Origin: Methanolobus psychrophilus R15
GTDB lineage: Archaea; Halobacteriota; Methanosarcinia; Methanosarcinales; Methanosarcinaceae
Assembly: GCA_000306725.1 (NCBI GenBank)
Contig: CP003083.1
Coordinates: 310,001-374,000 of the forward strand
Length of the DNA: 64,000 nt
Direction of reading: 5' to 3'
The notes beneath the pieces are model-generated. The model was not told the origin of the DNA. It saw nothing but the letters and a program-made list of their open reading frames with translations, and made no database searches. Positions 22,585 to 31,444 of this stretch are shown piece after piece. The position numbers and the translations under genes are program-made. Each line of letters starts with the position of its first letter. The stretch's first letter is position 1.

Positions 22585-24024
22585 TTAATTGACGATCACA
22601 TCTTCTCCCAGCTTTCTTCTCTGCCTTTCATCAATCTCGGCTTTCACTGATTCCTCCCTTGCAGTCTTTTTGCCGCCGACCCATTTATCCATGACCACGC
22701 AGGCGACAAGGTCCCCTGTGACATTGACGGCCGTGCGGCTCATATCAAGTATCCTGTCCACTCCTATTATAAGAGCAATGCCCGCAGTGGGTATGCCTAC
22801 ACTGGCCAGTATGAGCGCAAGGATAACAATACCCACGCCCGGGGTAGACGGAGTTCCGATAGAAGCCCCCACAACTGTTATCATCAGCAGTACCAAGGCG
22901 CCAAAACCAAGCTCGACACCGAACACCTGGGCAAGGAAGACCGCTGCGACACTCTGGTAGAGGGCAGTGCCGTTCATATTGATGGTCGCTCCCAGCGGGA
23001 TGACGAACTGGGAAATGGACGGCCTTACACCTATTTTCTCCTCAGCGGTCCTGATGGACAGCGGCATCACTGCAGCAGAGCTGGATGTCGAAAACGCGAG
23101 CAGCATCACATCCCGGATTGACTTGATGAAGCCGATCGGCCCTCTTCGCGAAACTGCATACACTATCACCATATAGGTCAGCAGCAGTACCAGAAGCCCA
23201 AGCAGCACAGTTCCTACATAAACCAGCATGCCCAGGAGAGCATCGATGCCAAGGTTGATGGTAAACTTGCTTATCAATTCAAATACAGCAAGAGGCGCAA
23301 GCAGCATGCTCCAGCGAACGACTGTCATGCTGACCTCCTGCAATGAGCCCAGCAACTCAAGCAGCGGCTTGGACTGCACAGGAGCCATGGAGACAAGTGC
23401 CACGCCTATGATTATAGAGAAAATGACAACCTGGAGCATTTGTCCTGTAGCAAGCGCCCCCAGAGGATTAGTAGGAAGTATTGTGGTGATCATCCCTGGG
23501 ACTTCTGCTATATCAAATGCGTTTACAGGCACACTCACATTGCTGTTTTGGACTGGAGTTGCTCCTGTTCCCAGCGTCTGTTGGACCATTTCACTGCTGA
23601 TATAACTGCCCGGGCTTATCAGGAGGGCCAGGCCGAGTCCGACAATGATAGCAAATGCTGTTGTTGCAAGGAAATACCCCACTGTCTTTATGCCTACCTG
23701 CCTGAGCTGTTCCATATCCTCACCTGCAGCTATCCCGCGGATAATAGATGCAAAGACAAGAGGGATTACGATCATCTGCAGCAGTGCAAGGAAAATGTAG
23801 CCTGGAAGGGCCAGCCATTCACCTATGATGTATGAGATTTCCCTGTCCACAAAGCCTGCAGAGGGACCAAGCACAAGTCCCGTGACAATGCCAAGCATCA
23901 TCCCTATCAATATCTTCAGCCACAACCTGCCTCTTACGAGGGACTGCAGATGGTGGCTGAGATTCTTCAAAGAACGGGGATGTATAAGAGAAACAGGGTC
24001 TGAAGCTAGTTTTTTACCTGGCAT
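22585..24024 (-). CDS. Dicarboxylate/amino acid:cation symporter (DAACS family)
   Basis: A 479-residue membrane protein of the glutamate/C4-dicarboxylate symporter fold. Characteristic motifs are the serine-rich hairpin AFSTSSSAAVMP, NMNGTALYQ (TM7), VGASIGTPSTPGVG (second hairpin) and DRILDMSRTAVNVTGD (TM8), which bind substrate and sodium. The N-terminal 30 residues are a polar extension. It likely imports glutamate, aspartate or C4-dicarboxylates with Na+ or H+. Monocistronic; 213 bases separate it from the small membrane protein upstream. Confidence 0.93.
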   Translation of the reverse strand: MPGKKLASDPVSLIHPRSLKNLSHHLQSLVRGRLWLKILIGMMLGIVTGLVLGPSAGFVDREISYIIGEWLALPGYIFLALLQMIVIPLVFASIIRGIAAGEDMEQLRQVGIKTVGYFLATTAFAIIVGLGLALLISPGSYISSEMVQQTLGTGATPVQNSNVSVPVNAFDIAEVPGMITTILPTNPLGALATGQMLQVVIFSIIIGVALVSMAPVQSKPLLELLGSLQEVSMTVVRWSMLLAPLAVFELISKFTINLGIDALLGMLVYVGTVLLGLLVLLLTYMVIVYAVSRRGPIGFIKSIRDVMLLAFSTSSSAAVMPLSIRTAEEKIGVRPSISQFVIPLGATINMNGTALYQSVAAVFLAQVFGVELGFGALVLLMITVVGASIGTPSTPGVGIVILALILASVGIPTAGIALIIGVDRILDMSRTAVNVTGDLVACVVMDKWVGGKKTAREESVKAEIDERQRRKLGEDVIVN

Positions 24025-24237
24025 ACCATGGGATTCTATCTTATCTTAAAAGACCTTTTTGGTTCAGGTAAACAAAAGAAGACCTGTTTAAAGAGTAACC
24101 TTTTATTTCCATAGCTTTAAGGTAGGAAGAAAGCTGCTATTTATCCTCTTCGCATCCTCATAGGCCATGATCTTCATATATATTTTGATGTATTATTAAT
24201 AGATCCTCAAAAGGATCTGACACTTTTTTAAAAAAAA

Positions 24238-24648
24238 TCATAAGCTGTATAATAGTTTATCCAGCGGACTGCCTGCACCGCCAATGACAAGCAGGTTATT
24301 TGTAACGACCAGTATTCCCAGAATGGATATAGAATGCCTCGTGATGTTCCAGGTAGAAGGATGGCCCCGCTTTTTAAGATACAGGTAGTCCAGGAAACAG
24401 ATGCAAAGGAACAATAGTTTGATCACTACAAGACTATAGTAACCATAATTATCAAGAAAACCTGAGATGATGAAATTTGCCTCGTAGCCAAGTTCGTTCT
24501 CAAGGGCAAAGACAGTCGTTGATATATCGCCTATCACGTAAAAAAGGAATATGTACCTGATATCGCTACAAAACTCCTTAATACTTACCTGTGCATGCGA
24601 CAGACACACTTTACAGTAAGCCGCCTCAAACCCTGGAAACTGACCCAA
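24238..24648 (-). CDS. DUF5658-like small membrane protein
   Basis: A 136-residue protein with about three to four membrane helices. It is a paralog of the protein at 53450-53845: both share DIRYIxLxYxxGDxxTT, a short A-x-EN-x-x-G turn and an ILxxLVxxNNxxV segment near the end. The first about 25 residues differ and the true start may be an internal codon nearer SIKEFCSDIRYI. Function unknown. The paired paralogs in the window suggest a small lineage-specific membrane family. Confidence 0.65.
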   Translation of the reverse strand: MGQFPGFEAAYCKVCLSHAQVSIKEFCSDIRYIFLFYVIGDISTTVFALENELGYEANFIISGFLDNYGYYSLVVIKLLFLCICFLDYLYLKKRGHPSTWNITRHSISILGILVVTNNLLVIGGAGSPLDKLLYSL

Positions 24649-24833
24649 ACATACCTCTCCCTGTAGTAATAGGAACCAGAGCAGCTTAAAGCTTGAGAAA
24701 CATTGTTACGAAGCAAAGCTTTTTATTTGGGGTGTAAGCGGTTTTATATTCAGGACGTACAAATAGGTATTACGGATTAAGTTCAGGGGGGACATAATCT
24801 ATAATCCCGGTTATAATAGCATTTGTTGTCTTT

Positions 24834-25226
24834 GTGAGAACACTGATACAGATGTTCAAAGAGGAGGATTTCAGAAGTCTTTTCATACTTGTGGGAATTG
24901 TTCTTGCCTTCGGAACTCTTGTCTATCATAACATAGAAGGCTGGGGGTGGCTTGATTCGTTATATTTCTCCGTGATTACCCTGACGACCATTGGTTATGG
25001 CGATCTTAGCCCCACGACAGACATCGGAAAGATATTCACCATCGTGTACGTATTCATAGGCTTAGGGATATTGGTCGGCTTTGTTACTGCAACAGGGGAC
25101 TTTATACAGAAAAGACGGAAAAATAGGATTGCAAACCATCGGGGATCGACACAATGGCTATTTTCACATGGCGATCAGGAAGTCCCGGAAGAGGATGCGA
25201 CAGTACATGCACAAGAAAAGGATTGA
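24834..25226 (+). CDS. Two-helix potassium channel
   Basis: The 130-residue protein has the KcsA-like layout: one membrane helix (about 15-33), a pore helix and selectivity filter TLTTIGYGDLSP, and a second helix (about 65-85). A short basic and acidic cytoplasmic tail follows with no RCK/TrkA regulatory domain. TIGYGD is the potassium filter. The first start in frame is GTG; an ATG at residue 7 (MFKEEDF) is an alternative. It probably conducts K+ as a tetramer. It overlaps nothing and precedes the AhpD-like gene by 72 bases. Confidence 0.9.
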   Translation: MRTLIQMFKEEDFRSLFILVGIVLAFGTLVYHNIEGWGWLDSLYFSVITLTTIGYGDLSPTTDIGKIFTIVYVFIGLGILVGFVTATGDFIQKRRKNRIANHRGSTQWLFSHGDQEVPEEDATVHAQEKD

Positions 25227-25298
25227 TCGTAAAGAAAAGGTCATTTTCTGCTATATCTTTTTATGTGTTCGCTCCAATGGGTTGGATAAGGAAACATC

Positions 25299-25595
25299 AT
25301 GCAATTTATGATAGACAGACTACCCGAAACTGCTGCCTCCTTTGTACAGATGCGTTCAACCATCTTCAAGGACAGTGCTCTTGATATTAAGACAAAGGAG
25401 ATAATAGCTGTGGCTGCTTCCGTACTGCTCAAATGTGAGCGCTGCGCTGAGATACACTCCCAAAGAGCTATAGCCAGCGGGGCTACAAAGGACGAGCTTG
25501 CAGAAGCTATAGCAGTTGCCATGTTCATATCTGCAGGATCCACGCTTCACTGGACAGATGTATACGAAAGTATCTTTGCAGATAATGAGGAATAA
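25299..25595 (+). CDS. AhpD-like / carboxymuconolactone decarboxylase family protein
   Basis: A 98-residue all-helical protein with the redox motif KCERCAEIHSQRAI (Cys-x2-Cys-x3-His), typical of the AhpD-like branch of the CMD family. These proteins act as thiol-disulfide reductants in peroxide defence or have unknown roles. AAGGAAAC precedes the ATG. It lies between the K+ channel and the convergent methyltransferase gene; there is no peroxiredoxin next to it. Confidence 0.88.
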   Translation: MQFMIDRLPETAASFVQMRSTIFKDSALDIKTKEIIAVAASVLLKCERCAEIHSQRAIASGATKDELAEAIAVAMFISAGSTLHWTDVYESIFADNEE

Positions 25596-25634
25596 AGGCC
25601 ATCAAGAGGCAAGACTGCTTCTCCCATGACCCTA

Positions 25635-26765
25635 TCAGGGATCATATCTGCCTTTTTCCTGGTAATACTCGTCCCTTGCGGCCACAAAGGCCTTCAGGTG
25701 CTCAAGAGGCGTCCTGGGGGCAATACCACACCCCGGAGCAAGGATACCTATGCCATACTCGATACATTGTTTCGCTTCTTTCTTGATGACGTCCCTGGAT
25801 TTGTAAAGCAGTGTTTCCGCGGGGGAGACATTACCTATCAGGCATACCTCATCGCCCACTATCTGACTGGCGTAGGCTACATCTACCTTCTCTTCGATGC
25901 TGAGTCCCTGAAAACCGGAGTCTGCCAGCGGCTCAAGGATGGCAGTGGCATCCCCACACATGTGAAGCAGTTTCATCCCCTTCATTTTACTTGTAAGCGA
26001 CCGATAAACCGGAAGTACCAGTGATTCAAACAGCGGAGGAGGGAACAGGTCGGGACCGGCTTCGGAATCAATTACTATGACGGCATCTGCGCCATGATCA
26101 TAGAGGGCATTGGCATATTCGGCGCACACCTTTTCTCCAAGATCCATCAGTTGCAGAAGAGCATCGGGGTCTGTTATACACCATCTCAGGTAGTTATTCG
26201 CACCGGCAAGATAGAAGGCTGTGGCAGCCGGCCCGATCATCCCTGCTATCAATGGAACATCATCCCCTATCCTCTGCTTGATGATGTCAGTGGCTTCCAG
26301 CATTGTCCTGATCCTTCGCATTCCATGATCGCTGGCAGATATCCTTCCAATGCAGTTGCTACGGGATTCAAGCGCTGTTCTGATATTTCGGTTTCCCAGA
26401 AGGTCTTCAGGGATATTAACTTTCTTGATATCACCTTTGTTCTTGCAGGGAAAATCCAGCTGGTATGGTTGCGTATCAAAGGACCCCTCAGCTATAGTGC
26501 ATCCAAGGGTCTCAGCAATGACAGTGGTACAGAAAGGATAGCGTACAGATTCAAAACCAGCTATCTCATGGCCAGCTATAGCAAGTGTCGCCATCTGTCC
26601 TGGGTCATAGTTAGCCTGCGGCCAGCTGGCACCGGATAGTTCCATAAGGTCAACGGTGCCTGTCTGGGTGACGGAACACACAGGCACTTTGTCAACTTCC
26701 TCCCTTTTTACAGAGCGCTCAAAACGCTCTTTCAATGTCATATCGTCCAAGATGCCATCCTCCAT
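25635..26765 (-). CDS. MtaA/MtbA-type methylcobamide:CoM methyltransferase-like protein
   Basis: The 376-residue protein belongs to the uroporphyrinogen decarboxylase/MtaA fold. Putative zinc ligands are His and Cys in LLHMCGDA and Cys in LAPGCGIAPRTP, the pattern of enzymes that move methyl groups from a corrinoid protein to coenzyme M. It could act on methylamines, methanol or another methylated compound; the substrate cannot be assigned. Two starts are possible, ATG at 26765 and ATG at 26741 (MTLKERFERSVK); GGAGGATGG precedes the second by about 13 bases. The gene is isolated from its usual corrinoid partner, though a truncated corrinoid protein lies 4 kb away. Confidence 0.88.
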   Translation of the reverse strand: MEDGILDDMTLKERFERSVKREEVDKVPVCSVTQTGTVDLMELSGASWPQANYDPGQMATLAIAGHEIAGFESVRYPFCTTVIAETLGCTIAEGSFDTQPYQLDFPCKNKGDIKKVNIPEDLLGNRNIRTALESRSNCIGRISASDHGMRRIRTMLEATDIIKQRIGDDVPLIAGMIGPAATAFYLAGANNYLRWCITDPDALLQLMDLGEKVCAEYANALYDHGADAVIVIDSEAGPDLFPPPLFESLVLPVYRSLTSKMKGMKLLHMCGDATAILEPLADSGFQGLSIEEKVDVAYASQIVGDEVCLIGNVSPAETLLYKSRDVIKKEAKQCIEYGIGILAPGCGIAPRTPLEHLKAFVAARDEYYQEKGRYDP

Positions 26766-26864
26766 ATTTGCAGGAATTATGTTTTCGGGCTGCTACATTA
26801 AACTTGCGATGAGAAATGACTTTTTCAGGTACATGCGAATTCAGGATACTATCCAGGCTTGTAT

Positions 26865-27458
26865 TCATTCCCAATTCCAGAGAATATCGTCTGCATGTAT
26901 CTTCTCCAGCATTTTCCCTAACCTGAAAAGCGGCAAACCGACTACATTAAAATAATCTCCTTCAATCCTCTCCGTAAAAAGCGCGCCCTTACACTGGATA
27001 GCGAATGCCCCTGCCTTGCCGAAAGGCTCTCCAGTCCTGACATAGGAATCTATCTCTTCTTGGCGCAGGCTCTTCATGAACACCTTGGTGGTCTCATACT
27101 CGCTTATCTCCATACCCCTGCGGGTATCCAGCAGTGTGACCCCGGTGACAACCTCGATTACCCGGCCGCTTATTTTCCTGAGCGTCTCCTTTGCATTGCT
27201 CTCCGAAGAAGGTTTGCCAAGTATCTCGCCATCACATATAACAAAAGTATCAGCGGATATGATAAGCGCTTCAGGGAACCTAAGTGCGACACCCCTGGCC
27301 TTCTCACGGGAATGATGAACGGCAAGCCCCTCAGGGCTTAAGCCTTCCAGCAACTCTTCTCCATAAGAGCTGGCGCATATCTCAAATCTGTCCCCTATCA
27401 GCTGTTCTAGTAATTCTTTTCTTCGCGGGGAAGCCGAGGCAAGTATCACTTTTCTCAT
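26865..27458 (-). CDS. maf: Maf-family nucleotide pyrophosphatase
   Basis: The 197-residue protein starts MRKVILASASPRRKELLE, the Maf signature (SxSPRRxELL), and carries ADTFVICDGEILGKP and SGRVIEVVTGVTLL further in. Maf/YhdE proteins hydrolyse dTTP, UTP or modified nucleotides to limit misincorporation. It is upstream of the methyltransferase gene on the same strand, with 99 bases between, and could be loosely co-transcribed. Confidence 0.92.
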   Translation of the reverse strand: MRKVILASASPRRKELLEQLIGDRFEICASSYGEELLEGLSPEGLAVHHSREKARGVALRFPEALIISADTFVICDGEILGKPSSESNAKETLRKISGRVIEVVTGVTLLDTRRGMEISEYETTKVFMKSLRQEEIDSYVRTGEPFGKAGAFAIQCKGALFTERIEGDYFNVVGLPLFRLGKMLEKIHADDILWNWE

Positions 27459-27518
27459 GTGCTTAATTCAGGATATAAAGGATATATCCCTGATGGATCC
27501 CGGTCATCAGGATATTGA

Positions 27519-28574
27519 CTACAACGCATCCTCCTTACCAGTGCCCTCCAGTCTATCAAAGACAGGTATCGTTATCTCAGGATACCATGCCTGCAGGAAG
27601 GTTATCAGGTGATACCTGAGGAAAACCTGGGCCGGCACACTGACAAAGGCCAGCGCGAGTATGAAGAGAATGAATTGGACAAAGATCAAAGGCGCCAGGA
27701 CTATCCACACCAATGGCGAACCCGGTAGAAGGCTTGTGATCAAGAGATAGATCAGCCCGTCCACCACCAGTACGATAAGCACGGCCGCAACGATGACTAT
27801 CAGCGCCAGGATACCCACTATAATAGCTGCTGCAATACCCAGCATTATCCTGCCGACCCAGTAGAGAACTATCTGTCCCGCATCCTGCCTGAACTTCCTG
27901 AGGACCATGGAAAATGCCCGGAAGATATTGTTATTCGTGTACAGGGCAACCGGGATGGACAGGCTGATGAAGGAATTTACTAAACCGCCAAAGACTAAAA
28001 ACACGAGGCCGATAGCAAATATCAGCATCAATATAAGAAATATATTTGACGCCGGGAAATTTGATACATTATAGCCGGTGATGTAAGGGTACAGGAACAG
28101 GAGAGCTACGACAGCAACGATGGCCAGCATAAAGAGACCTATCAGTAAGCGGAACAGGAAAAGACCGAATCCTTTGCCAAGATATCTGCGCGAATACTCC
28201 CAGAACCTTACATCGTTCTTTACAAGGGATTCCACAAAGACAAATTCCATTACGCTCGATATGTAGGAAAACAGTATTATGAGCAGTATGAACAGTAGTA
28301 CAAACCCTGCGATTATCGCAAGGGCGTTGGCTGAGAATACATCATAGATACCCTGGAAGGGACCCGTTACACCTGCGGGTATTCCCTGGAACGGACCTCT
28401 ATCTGAAGCGTCATAGGAATAGTTGCTACCGCTTCCTCCATTGAAACCGAATCCACCTATGAGCAGGACTATTATAGCAAGCTTCATCCATTTCCAGAAA
28501 TCAAAGGGCTCGAACAGGCATTTCCGTGTCCTTTCGACAGTCCTGTCCAACACATCTAATACATACCAACTCAT
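27519..28574 (-). CDS. Multi-pass membrane protein (DUF7544/YciC-like)
   Basis: The 351-residue protein begins MSWYVLDVLDRTVERTRKCL and has a short amphipathic start, a Gly/Ser/Asn-rich loop (about 42-70) and five or six long helices with repeated V/L/I/A runs. The pattern matches a widespread archaeal family related to glycerophosphodiesterase membrane domains and YciC. Function unknown. It precedes maf on the same strand by 60 bases. No signal peptide beyond the first helix. Confidence 0.6.
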   Translation of the reverse strand: MSWYVLDVLDRTVERTRKCLFEPFDFWKWMKLAIIVLLIGGFGFNGGSGSNYSYDASDRGPFQGIPAGVTGPFQGIYDVFSANALAIIAGFVLLFILLIILFSYISSVMEFVFVESLVKNDVRFWEYSRRYLGKGFGLFLFRLLIGLFMLAIVAVVALLFLYPYITGYNVSNFPASNIFLILMLIFAIGLVFLVFGGLVNSFISLSIPVALYTNNNIFRAFSMVLRKFRQDAGQIVLYWVGRIMLGIAAAIIVGILALIVIVAAVLIVLVVDGLIYLLITSLLPGSPLVWIVLAPLIFVQFILFILALAFVSVPAQVFLRYHLITFLQAWYPEITIPVFDRLEGTGKEDAL

Positions 28575-28670
28575 AAAAACTAATATAGCGCTTCACTTTA
28601 AATAATCTGTCATGTGTATTCTACAAAAACGAAGACCCCGAGTGCAGACATATTTCCTACGCTTAATGAT

Positions 28671-28979
28671 TCAATATGGATAAAATATACAGAACATTGA
28701 GCACAGAGCGAACATGCCCATGCGAGCGGCTTACTGAAAGAGTCAGTATTGTGAAAAGGACACCGCTTATGAATACTGTACCCAGCGCCGTCTGCCATGA
28801 ATAGCCAGCACTCCCACAACGGTATATGCCACAAAGGCGTTCTCACCCATATATGGAGCTATTGCAAGTGGTTTATTTGCATAGAGCCCCATAATGAGGG
28901 TCCTGAAGATTGCAGATAATATCGTAGCTATTATAGACGGACCAAAAGGTATCCGGGCTGCCTGAAGTATTCCTGTCAT
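28671..28979 (-). pseudogene. Remnant of a purine permease gene with two internal deletions
   Basis: The minus strand matches the intact NCS2/AzgA-type permease at 36646-37956 almost throughout: it opens MTGI-LQAARIPFGPSIIATI, continues to NAFVAYTVVGVLA, and ends with the equivalent of the last about 20 codons in another frame. Compared with the intact copy it lacks 38 codons after the first four (between two AGTAT repeats, in frame) and about 886 bp from the middle (out of frame). It cannot make a transporter. It lies 8 kb from, and in the same orientation as, its parent. Confidence 0.85.
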
Positions 28980-29128
28980 GTCAGGTTCACTAGGATCTAT
29001 GTGTAACTGATTATTTTAAGAAACATGAGTAGAATATAAGTATATTTATTATCCATATATTGACAAAAACACAAAGAAGGACTCTAAGACCTTTCATTTA
29101 CTTTTAAAAGAAAGGGATAAGAAAAAAA

Positions 29129-30508
29129 ATGACAGACAAAGAACATTTCAATATAGAAAGGGAACAACTGGCAAGCAGGACCGGCTTTATATTATTATCA
29201 GCCGGATGCGCCATAGGCCTTGGTAATATATGGCGCTTCCCTTATGTTACCGGCCAATACGGAGGGGCGGCTTTTGTCCTGATCTATCTCGCATTTCTCG
29301 TATTACTTGGGCTGCCAATCCTCATCATGGAATATTCAATAGGTAGAGCAGGGAAGCTGAACATTGCCGGAGCCATGAGAGAACTGGAGCCTGCAGGCAG
29401 TAAATGGCATGTTTTCGGATACATGGGGATCATAGGGAACGTCCTGCTCGTTATGTTCTACACTACTGTGGCGGGCTGGGGACTTGCATATATGTATTAT
29501 TCTATGGCAGGAAGCTTTAACGGGCTTGGACCTCAGGAGATCGCTTCTTTTTTCGGGGCTTTCCTCAGTAACACCATAGAAATTGTTTTCTGGATGGCCT
29601 TTGTCGTGTTTACCGGGTTCTGGGTATGCTCAAAAGGACTTCGCAAAGGAGCCGAGAAGGTAAGCAAGTACCTTATAACAGGGCTTTTTGTGATTTTGTT
29701 GATGCTGGTCTTTAAATCTGTGACCCTTCCTGGAGCTTCCGCAGGAATTAGTTTTTATCTGGAACCCGATTTCAGTCTTATTGACAGGGACGCAATCTCC
29801 GCAGCCATGGGACAGGCTTTCTTCACCCTAAGTGCAGGTGCCGGAGGAATGGCTATATTTGGCAGCTATACAGGGAAAGAGAGGTCCCTCCCCGGCGAAG
29901 CCATTAATGTGGTTGCGCTTGATACTTCTGTTGCCTTGCTTGCAGGACTTGCTATATTTCCTGCAGCTTTTGCCTTAGGGATTGAACCCGGATCAGGACC
30001 TCAGCTTCTTTTTGTGACCCTCCCCAATGTATTTAACCAGATGGCCGGAGGACAAGCGTGGGGTTTCCTATTCTTCGCATTCCTCTCTTTTGCTGCGATG
30101 TCAACGGTTATTGCAATATTTGAGAATATAATGGCCTTCACCATCGATGAGTGGAAATGGGACCGCAGGAAGGCATCTATAATTAATGCCATCGCCATAT
30201 TCATCCTTTCGCTCCCGTGTGCACTGAGCTTTGGTCCTTTGAGCGGTATACAGCCATTTGGCCCCGGCAGTGGGATATTAGACCTGGAGGATTTCATTTT
30301 CAGCAACAACATCCTCCCCATAGGTGCGATCTCGATCGTGATGTTCTGTACATTAAAAGGAGGCTGGGGATGGAACAGGTTTTTAGATGAAGCAAATACA
30401 GGAATAGGAGGGAAAATTACCGGGTGGGTCAGCCCCTATGCACGATATTTACTGCCTTTAATTGTTCTGGTCATACTTGTACAGGGATGGATGAACATAC
30501 TGAACTGA
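29129..30508 (+). CDS. Sodium:neurotransmitter-type symporter (NSS/SNF family)
   Basis: A 459-residue protein with eleven to twelve membrane helices. The TM1 signature CAIGLGNIWRFPYVTGQYGG is that of bacterial and archaeal LeuT/MhsT relatives that import amino acids with sodium. TM6 and TM8 segments (TLSAGAGGMAIFGSY, SFAAMSTVIAIFEN) also fit. The amino acid carried cannot be read off. It stands alone on the plus strand between two broken genes. Confidence 0.93.
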   Translation: MTDKEHFNIEREQLASRTGFILLSAGCAIGLGNIWRFPYVTGQYGGAAFVLIYLAFLVLLGLPILIMEYSIGRAGKLNIAGAMRELEPAGSKWHVFGYMGIIGNVLLVMFYTTVAGWGLAYMYYSMAGSFNGLGPQEIASFFGAFLSNTIEIVFWMAFVVFTGFWVCSKGLRKGAEKVSKYLITGLFVILLMLVFKSVTLPGASAGISFYLEPDFSLIDRDAISAAMGQAFFTLSAGAGGMAIFGSYTGKERSLPGEAINVVALDTSVALLAGLAIFPAAFALGIEPGSGPQLLFVTLPNVFNQMAGGQAWGFLFFAFLSFAAMSTVIAIFENIMAFTIDEWKWDRRKASIINAIAIFILSLPCALSFGPLSGIQPFGPGSGILDLEDFIFSNNILPIGAISIVMFCTLKGGWGWNRFLDEANTGIGGKITGWVSPYARYLLPLIVLVILVQGWMNILN

Positions 30509-30623
30509 AAAAGGGGAACAGAACCTATATAGGATTAGATCTCATAAAATACCACTTAAAGGACAAAGAGGCTGTGAAGCCCCTGATGACCTGAGGTTGA
30601 AGAGGGCTAAAGCCCAAGACCTG

Positions 30624-30941
30624 TCAAACGTTCATGGCTATATTGCCGAAAAGACAGAATTTGTGTTCGGGGCTGTCCATCCAGGGTTTGAGAATATTCA
30701 TACCGGCATCCATTATTTTTGAGGCTGCAAATATTTGCGTCATGGTGATTTTGTCTTCCTCGAACATGTCCCCTATTTCCTTCATGCCGGCTACGAACCC
30801 CTTCTCGATGAGCACTACAGGATCAAGACCTGCTTCCAGTGCTTCTCTTGCAGCACATTCAGCTTCTCTCTTGTCAAGGTTTAATATGGCATGTTTTGCC
30901 ATATTGATAATGTCCTGGCCGGTCAATTGTGAAGTTTGCAT
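30624..30941 (-). pseudogene. Corrinoid methyltransferase protein truncated after the cap domain
   Basis: The 105-residue frame matches the N-terminal four-helix cap of MtmC/MtbC/MttC-type corrinoid proteins: EALEAGLDPVVLIEKGFVAG, then MKEIGDMFEEDKI and IFAASKIMDAGM. Intact proteins are about 215 residues, with a B12-binding domain carrying DxHxxG after this point. Here the frame ends soon after KPWMDSPEHKFCLF, so the whole B12 domain is missing. It cannot hold a corrinoid. A TATA-like region and an ATG remain, so expression of a cap-only protein is possible though unlikely to be functional. Confidence 0.8.
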
Positions 30942-31046
30942 ATTATAACAACCTCTTATTATATATTAAATCTGATAATATTCATATGTATATATTTCTT
31001 TTGGTGAGGTCATATTTTATTTTTGTGTTGGTATTTAATGATGTTG

Positions 31047-31235
31047 TTATTTAAAATAGCGAACATAGAGATAGCCGGCTATCCAATATCCTACCAGACC
31101 GACCAGCAGGGTGCCCGGAGCAAAAACCCAGGTGGTAGTTCCTCTATACATAAAATACAGATTGATTATAATCAAGTATGAGAGTGAGAAAACGAAAAAA
31201 CATATGATTTGAAAATAAACTTTACTTATAGCCAT
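31047..31235 (-). CDS. 62-residue membrane protein
   Basis: Two hydrophobic helices (about 8-27 and 38-56) joined by a short polar loop (YRGTTTWV) and ending in YVRYFK. GAGGGAT lies seven bases ahead of the ATG, which supports it as a real gene. It resembles small two-helix archaeal membrane proteins of unknown function. Confidence 0.6.
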   Translation of the reverse strand: MAISKVYFQIICFFVFSLSYLIIINLYFMYRGTTTWVFAPGTLLVGLVGYWIAGYLYVRYFK

Positions 31236-31444
31236 AAATAATCCCTCTCTTTCCGGAATATTTAATTCTCATTCTATGCTCTTCAATTTAAGGAGAAGAA
31301 TTATCATATTTATTAGTGTCGTCTGAAAAATATGAAGTTTCTACAAGAAATGAGCACCTCACATTAAAGAATGTTCTGAGAAACCGTTTTAAATAATATA
31401 CTTGTTAGGTACTATCATAACACTATAGATAAACATCATACCTT

